11,487 bases of DNA, taken from positions 1 to 11,487 of the forward strand of contig BNTT01000093.1 in the NCBI GenBank assembly GCA_025996815.1. Reading direction: 5' to 3'. This DNA comes from Bacteroidia bacterium (GTDB lineage: Bacteria; Bacteroidota; Bacteroidia; Bacteroidales; Azobacteroidaceae). Shown here piece after piece: positions 1 through 7,023 of the stretch. The position numbers and the translations under genes are program-made. Within the stretch, counting starts at the first letter, position 1, and each line of letters opens with the position of its first letter. Under the pieces are notes generated by a model. The model searched no databases. It saw only the letters and a program-made list of their open reading frames with translations, and was not told the DNA's origin.

Positions 1-1
1 T

Positions 2-259
2 ACGGGCGATTACACAACCCACCAACAGCCCGAGCCGATGTATTATTTCAATCTCGAAATAGAACTGAAAGGCTATATGGAATTGGAGCAAAATTGGAAC
101 GTCACGGAGCTGCCCATCATGCAGCAAAAGCCCGCGGCAATCACGAAATATAAGCCGAAAGTAAAAAAATCGGTAGAAGAACGAAAAAAAGAAAGACAGG
201 ATGCAAAAAAGAAAACAACGACTACTCGAACATCGATGCCGGCGGGATTGCCTTTTTAG
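2..259 (+). CDS. C-terminal part of an unrecognised protein with Lys-rich tail (5' end outside window)
   Basis: The frame is open from the first complete codon of the window to a TAG at 257-259, so this is the last 85 residues of a longer protein. I do not recognise the family. The visible part starts with an aromatic, acidic stretch (MYYFNLEIELKGYMELEQNW) and ends in a strongly basic segment with several KKK/ERKKER runs, then TTTTRTSMPAGLPF. Such a tail is probably disordered and could bind nucleic acid or ribosomes, but that is only inference from composition. The end of the gene overlaps the start of the DUF3108 gene by 59 nt in another frame, which suggests coupled translation. The ATG at 38 is an internal Met, not a supported start. 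Coding status rests on the open frame, the direction shared with the neighbours and the tight spacing. Confidence 0.6.
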   Translation, partial: TGDYTTHQQPEPMYYFNLEIELKGYMELEQNWNVTELPIMQQKPAAITKYKPKVKKSVEERKKERQDAKKKTTTTRTSMPAGLPF

Positions 260-1046
260 TGGGCTGTTGCTGCTTCTTATTGGGCAAAGTATCTATGCGC
301 AGCAGGAAAGTCAATTTCAGGACGGCGAAGAATTTGCATACGATGTGAAATACAAGTACGGCATCGTCGTGATGACCGGCGCACGGGCAACATATCGCCT
401 GACCGCGACCACCTACGCCAAACAACCGGCGTGGAAGGCTCTCGTGAAACTCAACACCACATCGTTTTTCGACAAAATGTATCTCATGCGCGACACGCTG
501 ACGACCTACGCCTCGGTATCCGACCTCAAGCCCCTCTACGCCGAGCGTATAGTGCACGAATCCAACTATCATTTCACGGAAAAAGTGACCACGCAAAAAT
601 TCAGCCCCGAACAAACCCAAGTCTATCTGAAACGCTACCGACCCAATCGCACGATGGTGGACACTTTTATGACCGCCGAGGCGGCGGGCTACGATATGCT
701 GAGTATGCTGCTGGCGGCGCGCGCGTGGGATTACGACGAAATGGCGGTGGGCACGGCAACGAAAATAGCCATCTTCTTCGGTGCCGACCAAACGCACATC
801 ACCATCCGCTACACGGGCAAGCAAACGATTGAGGTGGGAAAACACCGCTACAACACGTTCAAACTCAATCTCGACCTCGTGGACAAAGCCTTCACCACGT
901 CCAAAGATGCCGTAGAAATCTGGCTCAGCAACGACCAAAACCGCGCCCCCGTCCGCATCAGAGCCAAACTGAAAATCGGCGCAATGGAAGGCGAACTCAC
1001 GAGTGCGAAGAATTTGAAACACCCGTTTGAGGGGCAAATCAAATAG
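201..1046 (+). CDS. DUF3108 domain-containing exported protein
   Basis: The 281-residue protein begins with a basic n-region rich in Arg and Lys, then a short hydrophobic core (GLLLLLIGQSIYA) and a likely signal peptidase I site after residue 33 (IYA|QQ), so it should be exported to the periplasm or outer membrane. The rest reads like the DUF3108 family of Bacteroidota. An early GEEFAYDVKYKYG strand is followed by a middle DML motif (GYDMLSMLLAAR, residues 163-174) and a C-terminal beta-rich block with WLSNDQNRAPVRI (241-253) and an LTSAKNLKHPF ending (266-276). The biochemical role of the family is not established. It is usually annotated as hypothetical, so no function is assigned. Position 201 is the only ATG before residue 58 and the signal peptide needs it, although this start lies 59 nt inside the upstream gene. 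ruvA follows after 23 nt, so the three genes may be cotranscribed. Confidence 0.85.
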   Translation: MQKRKQRLLEHRCRRDCLFSGLLLLLIGQSIYAQQESQFQDGEEFAYDVKYKYGIVVMTGARATYRLTATTYAKQPAWKALVKLNTTSFFDKMYLMRDTLTTYASVSDLKPLYAERIVHESNYHFTEKVTTQKFSPEQTQVYLKRYRPNRTMVDTFMTAEAAGYDMLSMLLAARAWDYDEMAVGTATKIAIFFGADQTHITIRYTGKQTIEVGKHRYNTFKLNLDLVDKAFTTSKDAVEIWLSNDQNRAPVRIRAKLKIGAMEGELTSAKNLKHPFEGQIK

Positions 1047-1069
1047 TTGTCATTAAAAAATTTTATGCT

Positions 1070-1660
1070 ATGTTAGAATATATAAAGGGAGAAATTGTGG
1101 AACTGACGCCTGCCTCGGTTGTGGTGGAGGCGAATGGATTGGGCTATTTTGTGAGCATCTCACTGAACACCTACTCGGCTTTGAGTGCGCAAAAGACGTG
1201 CCAATTGTTTGTGTATGAAGCCATTAGAGAGGATGCGCATCTGCTCTTTGGCTTTGTGGACAAGCGCGAGCGCGACCTGTTTCTGCTGCTGATTTCGGTG
1301 TCGGGCGTGGGAGCCAACACGGCGCGGATGGTGCTCTCGTCGCTGGCGGTGTATGAACTGGAAGGCATCATCGCGACGGGCAATGCCAATGCGCTCAAAA
1401 CGGTCAAAGGCATCGGAGCCAAAACGGCTGAGCGCATCATTCTCGACCTCAAAGACAAGGTGAAAATGGGCGCAAGCCCCGCCGGCGCACCGGCAAGTGC
1501 CCACGCCGTGGTGTCTGCAACCGCCCAAGAGGCTGTCTCCGCCTTGGTCATGCTGGGCTTCAATCAGCCCGCCGCACAAAAAGTGGTCAGCAAAATAGCC
1601 TCATCGGAGCCTGCGCTCACGGTTGAGCAGATGATTAAAAATGCTTTGAAGGTGCTGTGA
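1070..1660 (+). CDS. ruvA: Holliday junction branch migration complex subunit RuvA
   Basis: RuvA binds four-way DNA junctions as a tetramer and loads the RuvB helicase ring, driving branch migration in recombinational repair. The 196-residue protein has normal length and the three usual parts. An N-terminal OB-fold barrel (about 1-63) starts with MLEYIKGEIVELTPASVVVE and includes HLLFGFVDKRERDLF (57-71). The middle domain has two helix-hairpin-helix motifs, LLISVSGVGANTARMVL (73-89) and LKTVKGIGAKTAERIILDLK (109-128). After a flexible Ala/Pro linker (about 134-148) comes domain III (about 150-196), which contacts RuvB. The ATG at 1070 gives the exact family N-terminus. ruvB is not in this window. 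Unlinked ruvA and ruvB are normal in Bacteroidota. No separate promoter is obvious in the 23 nt upstream, so transcription from the preceding gene is likely. Confidence 0.97.
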   Translation: MLEYIKGEIVELTPASVVVEANGLGYFVSISLNTYSALSAQKTCQLFVYEAIREDAHLLFGFVDKRERDLFLLLISVSGVGANTARMVLSSLAVYELEGIIATGNANALKTVKGIGAKTAERIILDLKDKVKMGASPAGAPASAHAVVSATAQEAVSALVMLGFNQPAAQKVVSKIASSEPALTVEQMIKNALKVL

Positions 1661-1698
1661 AGAATTAACCCAAAACAAAAAAAATCTTACCCCTGTTC

Positions 1699-1722
1699 GG
1701 CATAGGCTCCGATGCCTTATTT
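1699..1722. terminator. Weak hairpin between ruvA and the convergent toxin remnant
   Basis: GGCAT (1699-1703) and ATGCC (1712-1716) can form a 5-bp stem with an 8-nt loop, followed on the + strand by TTATTT. It lies 38 nt after the ruvA stop and just beyond the stop of the - strand toxin remnant, a sensible place for a terminator serving both directions. On the - strand the T run comes further out (about 1677-1684). The stem is short, so the call is tentative. Confidence 0.3.
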
Positions 1723-1857
1723 GTCGTTAAAAACAAATTGCAGATTTTGTTTGCGGTAATGTCCAAATTTGCCATCGCTGCTGATGAGAGGAATTTTTTC
1801 ACAAATGGCTTGGGCTATGATTAGTCGGTCGCTCGTAGATAGCGCATATTTACTTAT
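1717..1857 (-). pseudogene. Remnant of a PIN-domain toxin (VapC type), C-terminal part only
   Basis: Read on the - strand, the frame ending at TAA 1717-1719 encodes 42 residues that look like the end of a type II toxin PIN domain. It holds SDRLIIAQAICEKIPLISSD, with the conserved Asp of the DR-L/I-IAQA helix and the SSD acidic position, followed by KFGHYRKQ and LQFVFNDK. The frame is closed upstream by TAA at 1858-1860 and has no start codon. In another frame an ATG at 1847, 2 nt after the antitoxin stop, encodes MRYL, the way many VapC proteins begin (MRYLLDTH...). That frame ends after eight codons at 1821-1823. The simplest reading is an internal out-of-frame deletion of roughly 80-90 codons that removed the N-terminal active-site Asp and the middle of the toxin. 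The toxin is therefore dead. Family assignment is from motif memory; the deletion model is inference. Confidence 0.7.
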
Positions 1858-2005
1858 TTACGGCTTTTCTGTCGTAAACGATTAAGGTACCATTGGGATA
1901 TTTTTCCCAAAAATCAGTGAGCCTGCCTTTCCCTAACGTAAACGTCTCTGCCTCGTCGTGCTCTACTTTCACTTCTTTTGTTGCTTTCGCTGCTTTTGTT
2001 GCCAT
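1850..2005 (-). CDS. Small antitoxin-like protein upstream of the toxin remnant
   Basis: This 51-residue frame on the - strand starts at ATG 2005-2003 and stops at TAA 1852-1850. The protein starts MATKAAKATKEVKVEHDEAE, a basic then acidic N-terminus, and ends in a more compact part, LTDFWEKYPNGTLIVYDRKA. It is preceded by a good Bacteroidota promoter and followed after 2 nt by the start of a broken VapC-type toxin gene. That is the usual order and spacing of a type II antitoxin-toxin pair. I do not recognise the exact antitoxin family and see no clear DNA-binding fold. The role as antitoxin is inferred from position. With the partner toxin destroyed it may be a leftover, or it could still regulate its own promoter or neutralise a related toxin elsewhere in the genome. 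The two + strand frames crossing this stretch have no family resemblance and are shadows. Confidence 0.6.
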   Translation of the reverse strand: MATKAAKATKEVKVEHDEAETFTLGKGRLTDFWEKYPNGTLIVYDRKAVNK

Positions 2006-2036
2006 ATTTTACATTATTACGTTATTAAATTCTGTG

Positions 2037-2068
2037 CAAAGGTACGACATATTTTTTGCATTTGCAAA
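2037..2068 (-). promoter_or_regulatory. Bacteroidota-type promoter of the antitoxin gene
   Basis: On the - strand, TTTG (2068-2065) is separated by 20 nt from TACCTTTG (2044-2037), matching the phylum's -33/-7 consensus. Transcription should start near 2031, giving a leader of about 25 nt before the ATG at 2005. Confidence 0.65.
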
Positions 2069-2116
2069 TATTTTGATATTTTTTTGATATTTTTTTTGCC
2101 GTTTGAGATGCTCCCC

Positions 2117-2149
2117 TTGTTCGGCGAAGCAAAAAAATCACTACCTTTG
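2117..2149 (+). promoter_or_regulatory. Bacteroidota-type promoter of sppA-leuS
   Basis: TACCTTTG at 2142-2149 is a perfect -7 element. TTG at 2117-2119 lies 22 nt upstream, a slightly long spacing for the -33 element. The predicted start near 2155 leaves about 32 nt of A/T-rich leader before the ATG at 2187. This supports that ATG over the in-frame ATG at 2103, which lies upstream of the promoter. Confidence 0.6.
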
Positions 2150-2186
2150 CAGAATAATTATAGTTATTATTTTAAAAATTAAAAAT

Positions 2187-4001
2187 ATGAGAAACTTTTT
2201 GAAGATGGTGTTTGCGTCCACTTTGGGCGTGATTTTGGGGAGTGTGATTTTGACGATTTTTTCGTTTGTCGTGTTTGCCGGCATTGTGGCTGCCTCTATG
2301 GGCGGCTCGTCGGTGTATCTCTTGCAGGACAAGACGGTGCTGAAAATCAATCTGGATGCGATTATGAGCGACCGCGTTGCGCCGGATGCGCTCGACTTTT
2401 TGACGCTGGGCGGCTCAAGCATCGAAAAGGTGGGGCTTAACGACATCCTTGCTGCCATCAAAAAGGCAGAGGCGAACGACAAAATCAAGGGTATCTATCT
2501 GAACGGCGGCATCACGGCGATGTCGGGCTACGCCTCTGTGGAGCCGCTCCGCAAGGCATTGCTGAGCTTCAAACAGAGTGGCAAATTTATCATTGCCTAC
2601 GCAGATATTTACGAACAGGAGGCGTATGCCATTGCTTCGACGGCGGATTCCATTTTTATAAATCCGGAGGGGATGCTCGATTTTCGCGGCTTGTCAAAAT
2701 CCATCCAATTCAACAAGAATATGCTCGAAAAATGGGGTATTGAGATGCAAATATATAAGGTGGGCACCTACAAATCGGCGGTGGAGCCTTACACCGAGCA
2801 ACAGATGAGTGCCGCCAACCGCGAGCAGGTGACGGCTTACCTCGGCGATATTTGGAACACACTGCTGACGGGCATTTCCGAAAGTCGCGGCATATCCGTT
2901 GCCCAATTAAACCGCTATGCCGACGAATGTCTGATATTTACCGACCCGAAGAAAGTGGTTGAATATCAACTGATTGACGGCTTGAAATACCGCGATGAGG
3001 TGGAAAAACTGCTCAAAGCGAAAATGGACATCGAAGAAAAGGACGACCTGACGTTTGCCTCCGTAGACAACCTGAAATCGCTGCCCGACCGCACCGTCGG
3101 CAGCAAGGAAACGATTGCCATACTATATGCCGAGGGCGAAATTGTGGACGACGTGCAGCCTGCGATTTTTTCCAACGGCGAAAGCGTGATTACCGCCAAA
3201 GAATATATCAGCGAGATGAAAAAGTTGCAGAAAGACGACGATGTGAAAGCCGTTGTTGTCCGTGTCAATTCGCCGGGCGGGAGTGCTTTTGCGTCCGAAC
3301 AAATCTGGCACGCGGTGAGCGAATTGCGCGCTGTGAAGCCGGTGGTGGTGTCGATGGGCGACAAGGCGGCTTCGGGCGGCTATTACATTTCCTGCGGGGC
3401 AAACAAAATTGTTGCCGAGCCAACGACGCTCACGGGGTCTATCGGCATCTTCGGCATGGTGCCCAACGGCGCACAGTTGGCAAAGCGTATGGGGGCGACT
3501 TTCGACGGCGTTTCGACCAACAAACATTCCAATCTGCTGGGCGATGTGCTGCATATCCCCTTTCTGGGCGTGGGGATATTCCCCGCCCGTCCGCTCTCCG
3601 ACAGCGAGGGCGCGATGGTGCAGGCTCACGTGGAGCGCGGCTACAACACCTTCCTCAGTCGCTGTGCCGAAGGGCGCGGCAAGAGCAGGGAAGAAATCAA
3701 CGCCATCGCTCAGGGGCGCGTCTGGACGGGCAATCAAGCCCTCCGATTGGGTCTGATTGACCAATTGGGCAGCTTGCAGGATGCCATCGGCGTGGCAGCA
3801 GAATTAGCCTCCGTGCAGGACTATTCCACCAAAGAATATCCCGCCGAAAAGACTTTTTGGGACACCCTGCTGGAAAGCACAAGCAGCACCCTGAGCGCGC
3901 GCCTGTCTGCCCTGTTCATCGGCTGCGAACGCTTTGAACAGCAGCAACTGCTCAAGGCTTGGCAGCACTACGACTATCGGCAGGCGATATTATTACAATA
4001 A
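2187..4001 (+). CDS. sppA: Signal peptide peptidase SppA, 67K type (protease IV)
   Basis: SppA is a membrane-anchored serine protease of family S49 that degrades cleaved signal peptides, using a Ser-Lys dyad. The 604-residue length fits the long (67K) form with two tandem S49 domains. Residues about 10-38 are a single hydrophobic anchor ([20 protein letters not shown]). In the N-terminal half, [12 protein letters not shown] carries the catalytic general-base Lys196. The C-terminal half has [15 protein letters not shown] with nucleophile Ser366 and the conserved [11 protein letters not shown] (392-402). Both catalytic residues are present, so the enzyme should be active. I chose the ATG at 2187 because [11 protein letters not shown] is a natural start before the anchor and the promoter at 2142-2149 excludes the upstream in-frame ATG. 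leuS follows after 20 nt, which suggests cotranscription. Some family members have wider roles in envelope stress; nothing here distinguishes that. Confidence 0.95.
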   Translation: MRNFLKMVFASTLGVILGSVILTIFSFVVFAGIVAASMGGSSVYLLQDKTVLKINLDAIMSDRVAPDALDFLTLGGSSIEKVGLNDILAAIKKAEANDKIKGIYLNGGITAMSGYASVEPLRKALLSFKQSGKFIIAYADIYEQEAYAIASTADSIFINPEGMLDFRGLSKSIQFNKNMLEKWGIEMQIYKVGTYKSAVEPYTEQQMSAANREQVTAYLGDIWNTLLTGISESRGISVAQLNRYADECLIFTDPKKVVEYQLIDGLKYRDEVEKLLKAKMDIEEKDDLTFASVDNLKSLPDRTVGSKETIAILYAEGEIVDDVQPAIFSNGESVITAKEYISEMKKLQKDDDVKAVVVRVNSPGGSAFASEQIWHAVSELRAVKPVVVSMGDKAASGGYYISCGANKIVAEPTTLTGSIGIFGMVPNGAQLAKRMGATFDGVSTNKHSNLLGDVLHIPFLGVGIFPARPLSDSEGAMVQAHVERGYNTFLSRCAEGRGKSREEINAIAQGRVWTGNQALRLGLIDQLGSLQDAIGVAAELASVQDYSTKEYPAEKTFWDTLLESTSSTLSARLSALFIGCERFEQQQLLKAWQHYDYRQAILLQ

Positions 4002-4021
4002 AATACAGGATTTCTACGATT

Positions 4022-6874
4022 ATGGACTACAATTTCAAAGAGATTGAGAAAAAGTGGCAGGCGCAGTGGGTGAAAAACCACACCTGCCGCGTGGCGGAGG
4101 ACGCGACGAAGCCGAAATATTATGTCTTGGATATGTTTCCCTACCCATCGGGGGCAGGTTTGCACGTCGGGCATCCGCTCGGCTACATCGCGTCGGACAT
4201 TTATGCGCGCTACAAACGGCTGAAAGGCTTCAATGTGCTGCATCCGATGGGCTATGATGCCTACGGACTGCCTGCGGAGCAATACGCCATCCAAACGGGG
4301 CAGCATCCCGCCATCACGACCGAGAAAAATATCGCCCGCTACCGCGAACAGTTGGATAAAATAGGCTTCTGCTTCGATTGGGACAGGGAAATTCGCACCT
4401 GCGACCCCGGCTATTATAAGTGGACGCAATGGGCTTTTATTCAGATGTTTAACTCGTATTATAATTACGAATTACGAATTACGAATTACGGGGGTGAGGG
4501 GGCTGCGCGACCGATTTCGGAGTTGATTGCCGCGTTTGAAAAGAGCGGCTCGGCGGGCTTGAATGTGGCTTGTTCGGAGGAACTTTCTTTTACGGCTGCG
4601 GATTGGAACGCCAAGTCGGAGAAAGAGCAGCAGGCGGTTTTGATGAACTACCGCATCGCCTATCTGGCGGACACGATGGTGAATTGGTGCCCCGCTCTGG
4701 GCACGGTGCTGGCTAATGACGAAGTGAGCGAAGGCGTGTCTGTGCGCGGCGGACACCCCGTGGAGCAGCGCAAAATGCGCCAATGGAGCCTCCGCGTGTC
4801 GGCGTATGCCCAACGTCTGCTCGACGGTCTGAACACGGTCGATTGGACGGATTCGCTGAAAGAAACGCAAAAAAACTGGATAGGACGCAGTGAGGGCGCG
4901 GAATTGAATTTTACCATCGCAGAGCACGCCCTGCCCCTACAATTAACGGTGTTCACGACCCGTGCCGATACTATTTTTGGGGTAACATTTATGGTGCTGG
5001 CTCCCGAATCGGAATATGTGGCGCAAGTGGTTGTGCCCGAACAAAAAGCGGCTGTGGATGCCTATTTGGATGCCGTCAAACGCCGCACCGAGCGCGAGCG
5101 CATCGCCGACCGCAAGGTGACGGGCGTGTTTTCAGGCTCGTATGCCGTCAATCCTGTAACGGGCGAAACCATCCCTGTTTGGATAAGCGACTATGTATTA
5201 GCCGGTTATGGCACCGGCGCGATTATGGCTGTGCCGGCGCACGACAGCCGCGACTATGCCTTCGCCAAGCACTTCAACCTGCCGATTGTCCCGCTGATTG
5301 AGGGCGCAGACGTGAGCGAAGAAAGTTTTGACGCGAAAGAAGGCATCTTGGTCAATTCGCCAATTACGAATTACGAATTACGAATTACGGGGCTGGTTTT
5401 GAACGGTTTGACTGTAAAAGAGGCTATAAAAAAGACGAAAGAGTATATTGAGGCAAACGGATTGGGTCGCGTGAAGGTGAATTATCGCCTGCGCGATGCC
5501 ATTTTCAGCCGCCAACGCTATTGGGGCGAGCCTTTTCCGATTTATTACAAAGACGGGATGCCCTACACGGTGGACGAAAAAGATTTGCCGATTGAACTCC
5601 CCGAAGTGGACAAATTTTTGCCCACCGAAACGGGCGAGCCACCGCTTGGGCGGGCAAAAAATTGGACGTATAACGGCTATCCGCTCGAATTGGCGACCAT
5701 GCCGGGGTTTGCCGGCTCGTCGGCGTATTATTTGCGCTACGAAGACCCCCACAATCCGGCGGGGCTGGTTTCTAAGGCGGCAAATGACTATTGGCGCAAT
5801 GTCGATTTATACATTGGCGGAACGGAACACGCAACCGGACACCTGATTTACAGCCGCTTCTGGAACAAATTTTTATTCGATTTGGGCATTGTCGCGGAGG
5901 ACGAGCCGTTCAAAAAACTCATCAATCAGGGTATGATTCAGGGGCGCAGCAATTTTGTGTACCGCGTGAAAGCCCCCCTCACGCCCTCCGAAGGGGGGAC
6001 ACCCCACCCGGTGTGTGTTTCGCACGGGCTGAAAGACAAATACGATGTAACGCCCATTCATGTGGATGTGAATATCGTGAGCAACGATGTGCTGGACGTG
6101 GAGGCGTTCAAAAACTGGATGCCCGAATACAAAAATGCAGAGTTTATCCTCGAAGACGGCAAATATATCTGCGGCTGGGCGGTCGAAAAAATGTCGAAGT
6201 CGATGTTCAATGTGGTGAATCCCGATGATATTGTGGAAAAATTCGGCGCGGACACGTTGCGGCTCTACGAGATGTTTCTCGGACCGCTGGAGCAGTCCAA
6301 ACCGTGGGATACGAATGGCATCGACGGCGTTTCGCGCTTTTTGCGCAAACTCTGGAACCTGTTTTTCGACGGCGACAAATTTGCCGTGTCCGACGCGCCG
6401 CCCACTGCCGACGAATTGAAAGCCATCCACAAATTGATTAAAAAGGTGGGGCAGGATATTGAAAACTTCTCGTTCAACACCTCCGTGGCGGCATTTATGA
6501 TTTGCGTGAACGAACTGACGGCGTTGAAATGCAACAAGCGCGCGGTGCTGAGCAACCTGGTGGTTACGCTGGCACCTTTTGCGCCGCATATCGCCGAAGA
6601 ACTGTGGCACCGCTTGGGCAGCACAACCACCGTGTGCGATGCCCGTTTCCCCGATTTCAACGAGGAATATCTGAAAGAAAGCACCGTGAAATACACCATT
6701 TCTTTCAACGGCAAGGCACGCTTCACGCTGGATTTCCCGATGGACGCACCGCCGGCAGAGGTAGAAAAAGCCGTGCTGGCAAACGAACAGTCGCAAAAAT
6801 GGCTGGAGGGCAAAGTCCCTGCAAAGGTGATAGTGGTGCCAAACAAAATTGTGAATGTGGTTTCCCCGAAATAA
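4022..6874 (+). CDS. leuS: Leucine--tRNA ligase (LeuRS) with in-frame repeat insertions
   Basis: LeuRS attaches leucine to tRNA-Leu in the cytoplasm using ATP and edits mischarged tRNA. The 950-residue protein has the class I signatures HVGHP (48-52, the HIGH motif) and KMSKS (723-727). Other LeuRS landmarks are [15 protein letters not shown], the editing-domain stretch [17 protein letters not shown] and [19 protein letters not shown], and the catalytic-core segment [20 protein letters not shown]. The ATG at 4022 begins with the family-typical [13 protein letters not shown]; the in-frame ATG at 3959 lies inside sppA and is rejected. Three blocks look foreign to the family: about 148-160 ([13 protein letters not shown]), 447-457 ([11 protein letters not shown]) and 651-663 ([13 protein letters not shown]). 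Each corresponds to repetitive DNA described separately. All keep the frame, and the motifs on both sides are intact, so the enzyme is probably functional. As remembered, Bacteroidales LeuRS is a little shorter, consistent with added segments. Confidence 0.96.
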   Translation: MDYNFKEIEKKWQAQWVKNHTCRVAEDATKPKYYVLDMFPYPSGAGLHVGHPLGYIASDIYARYKRLKGFNVLHPMGYDAYGLPAEQYAIQTGQHPAITTEKNIARYREQLDKIGFCFDWDREIRTCDPGYYKWTQWAFIQMFNSYYNYELRITNYGGEGAARPISELIAAFEKSGSAGLNVACSEELSFTAADWNAKSEKEQQAVLMNYRIAYLADTMVNWCPALGTVLANDEVSEGVSVRGGHPVEQRKMRQWSLRVSAYAQRLLDGLNTVDWTDSLKETQKNWIGRSEGAELNFTIAEHALPLQLTVFTTRADTIFGVTFMVLAPESEYVAQVVVPEQKAAVDAYLDAVKRRTERERIADRKVTGVFSGSYAVNPVTGETIPVWISDYVLAGYGTGAIMAVPAHDSRDYAFAKHFNLPIVPLIEGADVSEESFDAKEGILVNSPITNYELRITGLVLNGLTVKEAIKKTKEYIEANGLGRVKVNYRLRDAIFSRQRYWGEPFPIYYKDGMPYTVDEKDLPIELPEVDKFLPTETGEPPLGRAKNWTYNGYPLELATMPGFAGSSAYYLRYEDPHNPAGLVSKAANDYWRNVDLYIGGTEHATGHLIYSRFWNKFLFDLGIVAEDEPFKKLINQGMIQGRSNFVYRVKAPLTPSEGGTPHPVCVSHGLKDKYDVTPIHVDVNIVSNDVLDVEAFKNWMPEYKNAEFILEDGKYICGWAVEKMSKSMFNVVNPDDIVEKFGADTLRLYEMFLGPLEQSKPWDTNGIDGVSRFLRKLWNLFFDGDKFAVSDAPPTADELKAIHKLIKKVGQDIENFSFNTSVAAFMICVNELTALKCNKRAVLSNLVVTLAPFAPHIAEELWHRLGSTTTVCDARFPDFNEEYLKESTVKYTISFNGKARFTLDFPMDAPPAEVEKAVLANEQSQKWLEGKVPAKVIVVPNKIVNVVSPK
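4463..4503 (+). repeat. Heptamer array (ATTACGA) plus G-rich tail inside leuS, copy 1
   Basis: Three perfect ATTACGA units and one ATTACGG (4464-4491) are followed by GGGG-TGA-GGGGG-C ending at 4503. The period of 7 is out of phase with codons, so the array is read as NYELRITNY and then GGEG. Positions 4463-4493 are identical to 5362-5392. The G-rich tail is close to the reverse complement of the left arm of the palindrome at 5972-6000. Confidence 0.85.
5362..5392 (+). repeat. Heptamer array (ATTACGA) inside leuS, copy 2
   Basis: Three ATTACGA units and one ATTACGG (5363-5390), with flanking A and GG, are identical over 31 nt to copy 1. Here the array is in another codon phase and is read as ITNYELRIT. 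It lies at the end of the editing-domain region, just before [10 protein letters not shown]. Confidence 0.85.
5972..6007 (+). repeat. GC-rich palindromic repeat inside leuS
   Basis: Six C (5973-5978) and six G (5993-5998) flank TCACGCCCTCCGAA, giving a hairpin-forming, REP-like element followed by ACACCCCAC. It adds roughly [12 protein letters not shown] to LeuRS, between FVYRVK and the conserved [17 protein letters not shown]. Confidence 0.6.
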
Positions 6875-6908
6875 ATTTAAAATCATCGTGCAAGACAAAA
6901 ATAATTTG

Positions 6909-6916
6909 TAACTTTG
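6909..6916 (+). promoter_or_regulatory. Possible -7 element in the leuS-CNNM spacer
   Basis: TAACTTTG fits the phylum -7 consensus TAnnTTTG. No clear TTG lies 19-22 nt upstream, so the match is partial. Transcription would start near 6922, about 100 nt before the CNNM gene, and would cross the inverted repeat at 6943-7009. Confidence 0.4.
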
Positions 6917-6942
6917 CCCCGATTTTGCGATGGAGCATAAAT

Positions 6943-7018
6943 GAGGACTTCCTCTCTTTTGTGAAATCATAACTTGTTGAAATATTAGAAACAAAAATTG
7001 GAAGTCCTCTTTTTTTTT
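6943..7018 (+). terminator. Inverted repeat with T9 tail (terminator or attenuator-like)
   Basis: GAGGACTTCC (6943-6952) is perfectly complementary to GGAAGTCCTC (7000-7009), and nine T follow (7010-7018). Inside, TTTTGT (6957-6962) can pair with ACAAAA (6991-6996), leaving an apical loop of about 28 nt. It could terminate the sppA-leuS transcript. Because a promoter-like element lies at 6909 and the CNNM start codon is only 5 nt after the T run, it could instead be a conditional terminator in the CNNM leader or the end of a small RNA of about 95 nt. Confidence 0.5.
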
Positions 7019-7023
7019 GATTT

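Noticed and set aside
222..1037. A 271-codon open frame on the - strand across the DUF3108 gene
   Set aside because: The + strand gene has a signal peptide and family motifs; the - strand product is compositionally odd and resembles nothing.
1893..2182. Two small + strand open frames upstream of sppA
   Set aside because: They are antisense to the antitoxin gene and cross both promoters; the products are low-complexity Phe-rich sequence.
2103..2186. Upstream in-frame ATG that would lengthen SppA by 28 residues
   Set aside because: The -7 element at 2142-2149 lies inside this extension, so the mRNA would start after it; the 2187 start gives a normal N-terminus before the membrane anchor.
3959..4021. 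Upstream in-frame ATG that would lengthen LeuRS by 21 residues
   Set aside because: It lies within the end of sppA, and [13 protein letters not shown] from 4022 is the usual LeuRS start.
4464..5390. CRISPR-like repeats in leuS
   Set aside because: Only two copies, built of 7-nt units, 900 nt apart and inside a coding gene; no spacers or array.
5873..6994. A 373-codon open frame on the - strand across leuS
   Set aside because: It lies opposite a confirmed LeuRS with intact motifs, is rich in His, Arg and Phe as antisense frames are, and shows no family motif.
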